Below, one piece after another: positions 1 through 5,592 of a DNA stretch of 5,592 nucleotides. The notes under the pieces are model-generated. The model did no database searches and was not told where the DNA came from. It saw only the letters and a list, made by a program, of their open reading frames with translations. Position 1 is the first letter of the stretch. Every line of letters starts with the position of its first letter. A program made the position numbers and the translations under genes. The DNA comes from an uncultured Bacteroidota bacterium. Lineage in GTDB: Bacteria; Bacteroidota; Bacteroidia; Flavobacteriales; Flavobacteriaceae. Location of the stretch: assembly GCA_903837025.1 (NCBI GenBank), contig CAILTC010000462.1:1-5592 (forward strand), given 5' to 3'.

Positions 1-1049
1 GGAGCAATTAAGCTGATAGCAGTTCCTTTTGCATCGGCACGACCTGTTCGACCAATACGGTGCATGTATAATTCTGGAAGTTCAGGCATTTCAAAGTTGA
101 TTACGTGCGTAATATTCGAAATATCCAAACCCCTCGCCATAATATCGGTGGTGATTAAACCCCGAAGATTTCCTTCCTGAAATTCAGCCATCGTACTCAA
201 ACGATAATTTTGTGATTTATTCGAGTGAATAACCCCAAACTGGCCTTCGAAATCTTCTTCGATTCTGGTATGAACCATATCCGAAATTTTCTTGTTATTG
301 ACAAAAACCAAGACGCGACTCATGTCCTCGTTGGTTTGTAATAAGTGCTTTAACAGATTTATTTTGGTGTTAAAGTTAGGCGCTTTATAAGTGATTTGCT
401 TGATGTTTTCTAATGGAGTTCCAGATGCAGAAAGGGTTACTTCTTCAGGATAATCAAAATAATCATTCAAAATGGCATCTACTTCATCCGTCATAGTTGC
501 CGAAAACAGGATATTTTGACGTTTTTTTGGCATCATGGCCAAGATAGCTGTCAATTGGGTACGGAAACCTAAATTCAGCATTTCGTCAAACTCATCGATG
601 ACCAATTTTTGCATTTCTTCAAAACGGATCACATTGTCTAATGTTAAATCCATGATTCGTCCAGGTGTTCCCACTAGAATATCGCAGCCTTGATAAACCG
701 TTGTTTTTTGAGTATTAATGTTGACCCCTCCAAAAATACCAATGGTGCGCACCGACATATATTTTGTCAATTTTTCAACTTCCTCAACGACTTGTACAAC
801 AAGTTCACGTGTAGGAACCAAAACCACAATTTTGGGAGTATGTCCCGGAGTGAATTTATATAATTTTAATAAAGGCAACAAGTAAGCAAATGTTTTACCG
901 GTACCGGTTTGTGCAATTCCCATCATATCACGTCCTGACATTATCACAGAAAAAGTTTTTTCCTGAATGGGAGTTGGTGTTACAAATCCTAAATCATCGA
1001 TTGCTTTTTGTACTGATTTAGGGAGATTGAATTGTTCGAAAGTGGTCAT
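1..1049 (-). CDS. DEAD-box ATP-dependent RNA helicase (partial, 3' end outside window)
   Basis: Cytoplasmic ATP-dependent RNA helicase of the bacterial RhlE/DeaD/CshA group, expected to remodel RNA in ribosome assembly, mRNA decay or cold adaptation. The first 349 residues are visible and open to the window edge. Motifs appear in canonical order: F4..F7 and TPTPIQ (24-29) Q motif, AQTGTGKT (46-53) Walker A, PTREL (79-83), GG (107-108), TPGR (128-131), SAT (183-185), VFVNNK (248-253), TDIMARGLDI (301-310) and HRIGRTGR (330-337). Both RecA-like lobes are therefore essentially complete and only the C-terminal tail is missing. Motif II reads DEFD (152-155) instead of DEAD; the acidic residues are kept, so it should be active. 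The ATG at 1049 is chosen because the Q motif follows at the usual distance and a promoter lies just upstream. No Shine-Dalgarno is seen, as is usual in this phylum. The subfamily depends on the unseen tail. The gene looks like a housekeeping neighbour of the glycan genes. Confidence 0.95.
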   Translation of the reverse strand, partial: MTTFEQFNLPKSVQKAIDDLGFVTPTPIQEKTFSVIMSGRDMMGIAQTGTGKTFAYLLPLLKLYKFTPGHTPKIVVLVPTRELVVQVVEEVEKLTKYMSVRTIGIFGGVNINTQKTTVYQGCDILVGTPGRIMDLTLDNVIRFEEMQKLVIDEFDEMLNLGFRTQLTAILAMMPKKRQNILFSATMTDEVDAILNDYFDYPEEVTLSASGTPLENIKQITYKAPNFNTKINLLKHLLQTNEDMSRVLVFVNNKKISDMVHTRIEEDFEGQFGVIHSNKSQNYRLSTMAEFQEGNLRGLITTDIMARGLDISNITHVINFEMPELPELYMHRIGRTGRADAKGTAISLIA

Positions 1050-1066
1050 AAAACGTAAATTTTGTG

Positions 1067-1074
1067 CAAAGGTA
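1067..1074 (-). promoter_or_regulatory. Bacteroidota-type -7 promoter element upstream of the helicase
   Basis: Read on the minus strand this is TACCTTTG, an exact match to the TAnnTTTG -7 consensus of the Bacteroidota primary sigma factor. It ends 17 bases before the helicase ATG, which would give a leader of only about ten bases. A clear -33 TTG/TTTG element is not visible at the expected distance; that stretch is taken up by the imperfect palindrome at 1085-1116. The position in the gap directly ahead of a gene supports it, but the motif is short. Confidence 0.55.
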
Positions 1075-1084
1075 CACTTTTTTT

Positions 1085-1116
1085 AAGCATACATGAACTT
1101 GTTTATGTAATGACTT
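1085..1116. repeat. Imperfect inverted repeat between the receiver gene and the helicase promoter
   Basis: The left arm AAGCATACATGAAC (1085-1098) and the right arm GTTTATGTAATGACTT (1101-1116) pair as AAG-CAT-ACAT-x-AAC with two single-base bulges and one G:T pair, around a TT centre. On the minus strand it is followed by an A run, not a T run, so it is not a canonical intrinsic terminator for the receiver gene. It lies where the -33 region of the helicase promoter should be. It could be an operator, an mRNA 3'-end stabilising hairpin, or chance in AT-rich DNA. Confidence 0.35.
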
Positions 1117-1139
1117 CATTTTTAATTAGTAGCACTTTT

Positions 1140-1499
1140 TTATTGCAAAAATCGTCTCACTCTTAAAACCAATTCTATTGGATTAAAAGGTTTTGCTATA
1201 AAGTCATCAACTCCTAATTTGAACCCTTCAATAACGGTTTGATCTTCTTTTCCTAAGGACGAAACAATTATTACGGGAATTGTTGGATGATTTTTTTTGG
1301 CAAAAGCAGTAATTTCTAAGCCTGATTTATAAGGCATCATAACATCGGTAATAATCAAATCAGGAAGTATTGTTCCGATTTTATTGATACCGTCGTTTCC
1401 ATCTTTTGCAATTTCAATGTGATACCCTTCTTTTTTTAGAATAAATTCTAAAATCTTGATTATTAAGTTATCATCTTCAATTATTAGTATTTTTTTCAT
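1140..1499 (-). CDS. Stand-alone CheY-like response regulator receiver protein
   Basis: A cytoplasmic single-domain response regulator of 119 residues, the full length of one receiver domain with no DNA-binding or enzymatic output domain. The key residues are all present: the acidic cluster E8-D9-D10, phosphoacceptor D52 in the ITDVMMP motif (50-56), switch residue S80 at the end of beta-4, and K103-P104 in the AKPF loop. It should therefore be phosphorylated by a histidine kinase and signal through protein contact. No kinase gene is in the window. It lies 64 bases downstream of the YaiO-family gene on the same strand with no terminator between them, so it may be the last gene of the glycan operon, but this gap is wider than the others and a separate promoter is possible. 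The ATG at 1499 is chosen because the first beta-strand (KKILIIEDD) starts directly after it. Its role here, perhaps controlling synthesis or export of the glycan, is inference. Confidence 0.92.
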   Translation of the reverse strand: MKKILIIEDDNLIIKILEFILKKEGYHIEIAKDGNDGINKIGTILPDLIITDVMMPYKSGLEITAFAKKNHPTIPVIIVSSLGKEDQTVIEGFKLGVDDFIAKPFNPIELVLRVRRFLQ

Positions 1500-1563
1500 T
1501 TGGGTAATTAAAAGTTATTTTTTATTTTTTAGACATTTAAGTCATAGCAACTGATTTGCTGAT

Positions 1564-2829
1564 TTATTTGAATTTTAAATTCCACATCACGGTTAGGGAA
1601 TATATCCAAAAATAATTGCCTTGATCAAAGCTTATTTCTTGATGTGTAAGTCCAAATTGAGTTCCCCATGCGTTTTGTTTATTGGAAGAAGAAAAATAAT
1701 AGGACAAATTGATTTTCTGTGATTTTAGGTTAACAATTGGCGTAATAGTACTACTGATGTTGAATTGATTATTTTCTGGAGAAAAACCTATTCCGGCAGA
1801 TATCCCAATATAATTATCGGAGTCACTGCCATAGTTTCGGTACGTAAAAGTTCCTGATTTACTCACTCCTTTATCGCCAGGTGTTAAATAGGGACGAAAT
1901 GAAAAATAGCCATTTCCTTTATACCAACCCACAGATCCAGTATAAATAGTAGTGTTTGTGGAGTATTTCAGCGCTCTGAAACCAAGTGAAACCTCAAAGC
2001 TTTTTGGCAATGATTTATAGAGCTCTGCTCCATATCTAAAATCGGGAAACAGAAATGAATTTGAAAATCCAAAATTAGCATAAGCATATAATCCTTTTGT
2101 AATTTTGGGATACATATCAACTTCATATTGCATTCCGTTTTCATTAAATCGTCGATTAAAATTTACTTTTGCAATAATGCTTCCATACTGTGTTTGTCTT
2201 CCATAATTTAGGTTGTAATATTGCATTGGATCAAATGTTTTTGAATAAAAATCAACAGATGAATTAATTCCAATAGTATTTTGACTTAATAAATTATTTA
2301 AACTTAATTTATAATCTTTGGCATTCTGATCGGCTGGATTTTGATTTATTGCCAGCTGAATTGTAGCTAAAGCCTCTTGCGGATTGCTTGTTTTTTCTTG
2401 TGCTTTAGCTTTTAAATATAAAATTTCGGGATCAAGTTTGAATATATCCAATGCTTTATTCGACATTTCTAGCGCAATAAAAGGCGTATCTCCCCATATT
2501 TCATTTTTAATTGCCGCAATCCATGTATCTTTTCTATTAGAATCTTTGTCTAAAATTACCGCAAATTCTTTTCTTGCTTTTATATAATCGCCATCCCAAG
2601 AATAAGTGGTTGCCAAAAAGGAACGGACATCTTGGTAGTTTGGATATTTTGTTAAAATGAATTGCAAAGTATCCTGGGCTTGTTTGCGTTGCTGGTTAAA
2701 TGCCATTTTACGCGCATTTTCAAAAGATTTGTCAGGATCTCCTTTGAAAATTTTTTGTTGTCCAAACATTGGAAGGACACTTAAAAAAGCCACAATAAAA
2801 GTTAGTTTTAGTACTCTTTTTGAACTCAT
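1564..2829 (-). CDS. TPR plus YaiO-family outer membrane beta-barrel protein
   Basis: Predicted outer membrane protein of 421 residues. Residues 1-24 form a signal peptide: basic SSKRVLK, a hydrophobic core and likely cleavage near FGQ-Q (22-25). Residues 32-180 are helical TPR-like repeats with a WDGDY motif at 78-82 that would sit in the periplasm. Residues 187-421 are a YaiO-type barrel. The family's conserved blocks are visible: GSIIAKVNFNRRF (216-228), QYEVDMYP (234-241), LFPDFRYGAELY (260-271), YTGSVGWYKGN (296-306) and RPYLTP (312-317). It ends in an amphipathic strand, WNLKFK. E. coli YaiO is shorter and lacks such a long TPR part; there it lies near the glycosyltransferase gene yaiP. 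The TPR-plus-barrel layout resembles PgaA and BcsC, which export polysaccharide, so an export or glycan-docking role is likely but unproven. The start codon overlaps the upstream stop as ATGA, which indicates translational coupling to the sulfatase-fold gene. Confidence 0.92.
   Translation of the reverse strand: MSSKRVLKLTFIVAFLSVLPMFGQQKIFKGDPDKSFENARKMAFNQQRKQAQDTLQFILTKYPNYQDVRSFLATTYSWDGDYIKARKEFAVILDKDSNRKDTWIAAIKNEIWGDTPFIALEMSNKALDIFKLDPEILYLKAKAQEKTSNPQEALATIQLAINQNPADQNAKDYKLSLNNLLSQNTIGINSSVDFYSKTFDPMQYYNLNYGRQTQYGSIIAKVNFNRRFNENGMQYEVDMYPKITKGLYAYANFGFSNSFLFPDFRYGAELYKSLPKSFEVSLGFRALKYSTNTTIYTGSVGWYKGNGYFSFRPYLTPGDKGVSKSGTFTYRNYGSDSDNYIGISAGIGFSPENNQFNISSTITPIVNLKSQKINLSYYFSSSNKQNAWGTQFGLTHQEISFDQGNYFWIYSLTVMWNLKFK
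2293..2736 (-). repeat. TPR module copy B (N-terminus of the YaiO-family protein)
   Basis: Homologous partner of the module at 2829-3272. It lies directly after the signal peptide and before the barrel. Its alpha-helical repeats keep the typical TPR small and aromatic positions and the WDGDY motif. The repeat spacing is the same as in copy A, which argues for common descent and not only for general TPR likeness. Confidence 0.8.
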
Positions 2830-5216
2830 TTTTTTAAGGATTTTTTAAAATTTAAGTAATCCATATTCTCAGGATATATTTTTAAAAGGCTATCAATAGT
2901 TTTAGTGGCCTTATCGTTATTTTTTGCTCGTTCATAAGCTTTGGCCAATTTATACCCTAATTCAGGATTTTTCACTTGATTGCCTAGTCCTTTTTTTGCG
3001 ATTTTAATTGCTTTCGCATCTTGATTAGACCAATTGTATAAGTCCATTAATGCCAAATAACTATCATTGTAAAAAGGAGTTCTTTTTACCACTTCTAACA
3101 ATTCAATTTCAGCGTTTTTATAATCACCATCCCAAGCTAATGTTCTAGCTTTTAGTGTTCTTGTGTCTGAGAAATTGGGCTTTTGATTTAAAAGATAATC
3201 ACATATTAATCGGGCATTTTTATGGTCTTTTTTGAATGCCAAATCCCGAGCCAATAGGAAAGCCTGATCCGAATCTAATCCTTTTGTTAATTTTTGTATT
3301 GTTGCTAATTCTTCATTTGTAAATTTAAATAATGGTTTTTTAAAGCTAGTTGCGCTGTTGGTGATTTTATTCTTTAGCGTTAAGTAGGCATTTAATTTTT
3401 TAAAATCATTAAAGGAATTCGTTATCGTATCAAGCATGTTATTGTTTGTCTCAATAATATTTAAATTTTGATCAATCTTAAATATAGTTCCGTCTGAGTA
3501 AAAATAGTCCTGATATACAAAATCATTAATAGCACCTTTGTATCTCATAAGCGGAATATTTTGTGTGCTTCTAAATTGTCTTGCAGTATCTAAACCTTGG
3601 CCCAACCAAGAGGTTTTTTCTATTTTTTTGAGGTTATAATTCTTCGATAAAAAAGAAACTAAACTTGGTGTGATATCACGATGCGATGAAATAGATTTAA
3701 ATTTTGCCGTTTTCTTCAACATTGGACTGTATATGTATAATGGAACATGAAATCTTGACAAATTATCCTTTTGAGGAATTGGTATTAATCGGTGATCACC
3801 CGTAATTATAAAAATAGTATTTGCGTATTCGGGTCTCTTTGAATAGGCCTCGATGAAGTTTTTTATTGAATTGTCAGTATAAAGAAGTCCAGCGAATATA
3901 TCTTTATATTCACTCATTTTATTTCTTTCGATAAAGGATTTTGTTTTTAAAATTTGATCTACTTTTCCTAAATAAATGTTTTTAGAAGGAAATTCGAATG
4001 GTTCATGATTAGAGAGTGTCATTATAATATCTAATCGAGGTTGTTTTTTATCATTTAATTCAGATAATGTTTTTCTGAATATTTCAGAATCAGGATAGCC
4101 CCAAGAAAATCCACCTTCATTCTTTTTAGTTGCTACATATTTTGGACCAAATTTATTTATATCGACGATGTTATCGATGCCATTATATTCTAAAAAATTG
4201 TTTTTTCTTTCAAAAGAGGCGTCATCTCCACAATAATATGAGGATGTATATCCATTTGATTTTAGAATACTAATTAACGAATTATGTTTAGGGAGCTCTT
4301 TTATTTCCATAAAACCATTTTCGCCAAACGGTAATGACCCCATTATTGAGGGTAATGCACCAAATGTTCTTCCTGCATTACTCATGAAGTTTTCCCAATA
4401 GAGCGATTTTGATGTTAATGAATCTAAATAGGGAGTAAAGCCGTTATATTCGCCTTGATCAACAAAATCACTACCAAGGCCTTCTACAATGATGAATACT
4501 ATATTTGGACTTTCTTTATGAATATTGAAAAAGGAAGATAAGACGTCTTTTGTATCTGAAAAAGGTTTCTCCATAGGAAATTCTTTTTTGTACGATATAT
4601 TAGCTGCTGATGCTATAGCTTTATCCTTTTTCGATCTTAAAATGTCAGCCAGTAAGAAATGTAATTTGTTTTGCGAAGTGGGTTTATTTGTACTTGCAAC
4701 CAAAAAATTTATAGTACCCAAAATAAAAAGGCCTATAAGTACATATTTGAGGTTGATTTTTGAACTTAATACATTGAATAATCGATTTAAACCTAAGAAA
4801 ATAAAGGGTGTAATTATAAAAGGCAAAACCATTACAAACGATAATGATATTGATGAAGTAATAGTTGTATAAATGTCTTTAAGACTATAACCTATAAGAT
4901 CTGCACCCAGATTAATATGTGTGGTTAGGCTGTAGCCAATCAAAGCAAGCTGGATGATTATAATTGTTGAGAATATAATATTGACAACTATTATTCCTAA
5001 AGATGTTTTAGCGCTTTTCAATACTAAATATACAGGGAAAAAGACTAGTCCTATTGCTAATCCCATAGAAAAATCATTTAATATTTTGTTTGCAAATAAC
5101 AGTATATTGAAATTTTTAATTATTTCAATTAAACTTAACAAGCAAAATATAATTATCAATGATATCGTTGAAAAGATATATTCGGAGCTATTTTTATAAG
5201 ACAATTTTGGATTCAT
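2826..5216 (-). CDS. LtaS/OpgB-type membrane sulfatase-fold transferase with C-terminal TPR domain
   Basis: Predicted inner-membrane enzyme of 796 residues (numbered from the ATG at 5216). About five membrane helices (roughly 14-36, 48-67, 72-95, 122-143, 157-174) precede an extracytoplasmic alkaline phosphatase/sulfatase domain (about 237-541), as in lipoteichoic acid synthase LtaS and the glucan phosphoglycerol transferase OpgB. Catalytic residues are visible: E245 in VEG, nucleophile T284 in GRTFGALPS, H404 in SNHEPF, D474-H475 in TGDHR and H490 in FHVPLY. The family moves a phospho-alcohol group, usually from a phospholipid, onto a glycan or lipid. This phylum is not known to make lipoteichoic acid, so a periplasmic or surface glycan acceptor is more likely; this is inference. 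Residues 649-796 add a TPR-like domain not found in LtaS and homologous to that of the next gene. A GTG at 5228 would add four residues; ATG is preferred by codon. No Shine-Dalgarno is seen for either start. Confidence 0.9.
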   Translation of the reverse strand: MNPKLSYKNSSEYIFSTISLIIIFCLLSLIEIIKNFNILLFANKILNDFSMGLAIGLVFFPVYLVLKSAKTSLGIIVVNIIFSTIIIIQLALIGYSLTTHINLGADLIGYSLKDIYTTITSSISLSFVMVLPFIITPFIFLGLNRLFNVLSSKINLKYVLIGLFILGTINFLVASTNKPTSQNKLHFLLADILRSKKDKAIASAANISYKKEFPMEKPFSDTKDVLSSFFNIHKESPNIVFIIVEGLGSDFVDQGEYNGFTPYLDSLTSKSLYWENFMSNAGRTFGALPSIMGSLPFGENGFMEIKELPKHNSLISILKSNGYTSSYYCGDDASFERKNNFLEYNGIDNIVDINKFGPKYVATKKNEGGFSWGYPDSEIFRKTLSELNDKKQPRLDIIMTLSNHEPFEFPSKNIYLGKVDQILKTKSFIERNKMSEYKDIFAGLLYTDNSIKNFIEAYSKRPEYANTIFIITGDHRLIPIPQKDNLSRFHVPLYIYSPMLKKTAKFKSISSHRDITPSLVSFLSKNYNLKKIEKTSWLGQGLDTARQFRSTQNIPLMRYKGAINDFVYQDYFYSDGTIFKIDQNLNIIETNNNMLDTITNSFNDFKKLNAYLTLKNKITNSATSFKKPLFKFTNEELATIQKLTKGLDSDQAFLLARDLAFKKDHKNARLICDYLLNQKPNFSDTRTLKARTLAWDGDYKNAEIELLEVVKRTPFYNDSYLALMDLYNWSNQDAKAIKIAKKGLGNQVKNPELGYKLAKAYERAKNNDKATKTIDSLLKIYPENMDYLNFKKSLKK
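2829..3272 (-). repeat. TPR module copy A (C-terminus of the sulfatase-fold enzyme)
   Basis: This stretch encodes the last 148 residues of the enzyme. They align without a gap to residues 32-179 of the next protein (copy B, 2293-2736), with about 43 identities by hand count. Strong blocks are AF, KPNF/YPNY..D.R, WDGDY, NPELGY/DPEILY and KAYE/KAQE. At DNA level the WDGDY region matches at 17 of 18 bases (3119-3136 against 2583-2600). It would lie in the periplasm after the catalytic domain. Confidence 0.8.
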
Positions 5217-5263
5217 ATTTTTGGGCACTTTTTCGATTGTAATTTTCGTTGCTAACTTAATAT

Positions 5264-5592
5264 TTAAACGGACTCTTTTCTTGGAAATAGTTTTTTGTTA
5301 ATTTTTTGTGATTCAGATACGTTAAAATTTTGTTCGATGAGATCCTTTTTGTCAGTAGTAAACCCTGCCCGAGTCATTTCACCCCAAGCACTTTCTTTGT
5401 TTATTAAATAAAGCCAATACCCTTTAAGCGAAGCATAAATAGTAATTGGATGGTAAAATATTGGTTCAATAAAAACCATTATTAACAATATGAGAACTTC
5501 TTTTATACCCGTGTAATGTTTGTAAATTATTTGATCCAATAAAACGGAAACCAATGTTATTGTTGTGTAAAACAGGTAGATGAAAAAAGTTA
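5264..5592 (-). CDS. C-terminal part of a probable family 2 glycosyltransferase (5' end outside window)
   Basis: The last 108 residues of a membrane protein whose frame stays open to the right edge of the window. A TTG at 5554 exists in frame, but the hydrophobic segment begins before it, so it is not taken as the start. Two membrane helices are visible: one around FFIYLYFTTITLVSVLL near the window edge and one around VLILLIMVFIEPIF. They are followed by HPITIYASLKGYW and a soluble tail containing WGEMTRAGF. This pattern of closing membrane helices, then a short amphipathic segment and a W-G-x-M-x-R-x-G-F motif, is what I recall from the C-termini of processive family 2 glycosyltransferases in Bacteroidota. 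The catalytic domain (DxD, QxxRW) lies outside the window, so the call rests on this tail and on the neighbours. The gene ends 47 bases before the sulfatase-fold gene with no terminator between, so the two are probably co-transcribed. If correct, it would polymerise the glycan that the downstream proteins modify and export. Confidence 0.65.
   Translation of the reverse strand, partial: TFFIYLFYTTITLVSVLLDQIIYKHYTGIKEVLILLIMVFIEPIFYHPITIYASLKGYWLYLINKESAWGEMTRAGFTTDKKDLIEQNFNVSESQKINKKLFPRKESV

Noticed and set aside
1050..1139. Intrinsic terminator after the receiver gene
   Set aside because: The only hairpin candidate (1085-1116) is AT-rich and bulged, and on the minus strand it is followed by an A run and not a T run.
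1500..1563. A promoter for the receiver gene (TAACTTTT on the minus strand, near TAnnTTTG)
   Set aside because: The last base of the motif does not match and no TTG-type -33 element lies at a suitable distance. In such AT-rich DNA it is too weak to call.
2384..2848. Two short open frames on the plus strand (2384-2587 and 2657-2848)
   Set aside because: Both are antisense to the YaiO-family gene, whose signal peptide, TPR and barrel blocks are clear on the minus strand.
4525..4872. Open frame of 115 codons on the plus strand
   Set aside because: It lies entirely inside the sulfatase-fold gene on the opposite strand, over its membrane-helix region. It has no recognisable domain and is a by-product of AT-rich antisense sequence.
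4954..5199. Open frame of 81 codons on the plus strand
   Set aside because: It is antisense to the N-terminal membrane helices of the sulfatase-fold gene, with low-complexity Ile/Lys/Asn composition and no domain.
2826..5216. A true lipoteichoic acid synthase
   Set aside because: The fold and metal site agree, but the genome type looks Gram-negative, the pocket residues differ, and the extra TPR domain and barrel neighbour point to a different acceptor.
5264..5554. A complete 96-residue small membrane protein starting at TTG 5554
   Set aside because: The frame stays open past 5554 to the window edge and the upstream codons encode a hydrophobic stretch that continues the first helix. It is better read as the tail of a longer protein.

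Overview
The window looks like chromosomal DNA of a Bacteroidota member, most likely a Flavobacterium-type organism. The DNA is AT-rich, and no gene start has a clear Shine-Dalgarno sequence. The one recognisable promoter is a TAnnTTTG (-7) element of the Bacteroidota type. The proteins have the Lys/Asn/Ile/Phe-rich style of this group. Every gene reads on the minus strand, so transcription runs from high to low coordinates.

In transcription order, the right edge holds the 3' end of a membrane-bound gene, probably a family 2 glycosyltransferase (5264-5592, start outside the window). After 47 bases comes a large membrane-anchored, periplasmic sulfatase-fold enzyme of the LtaS/OpgB type (2826-5216). 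It carries an unexpected C-terminal TPR-like domain. Its stop codon overlaps by four bases (ATGA) the start of a secreted TPR plus YaiO-family beta-barrel outer membrane protein (1564-2829). A short gap then leads to a stand-alone CheY-like receiver protein (1140-1499). A 90-base gap follows, containing an imperfect palindrome and a promoter for a DEAD-box RNA helicase whose 3' end is cut by the left edge (1-1049).

The three right-hand genes read as one machine for a surface or periplasmic glycan. The glycosyltransferase would make the chain. The sulfatase-fold enzyme would add a phospho-alcohol group such as phosphoglycerol or phosphoethanolamine. The TPR-barrel protein would guide the product to or through the outer membrane, by analogy with PgaA or BcsC. 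The receiver could control the machine. This is inference from domains and gene order.

The most interesting direct observation is that the C-terminal TPR module of the enzyme and the N-terminal TPR module of the barrel protein align without gaps over about 148 residues (43 identities by hand count). Two neighbouring proteins of different cell compartments therefore share one homologous module. The helicase is probably an unrelated housekeeping neighbour; its Walker B motif reads DEFD instead of DEAD.

No tRNA, rRNA, CRISPR array, insertion sequence or convincing rho-independent terminator was seen. No gene-free stretch exceeds 90 bases.
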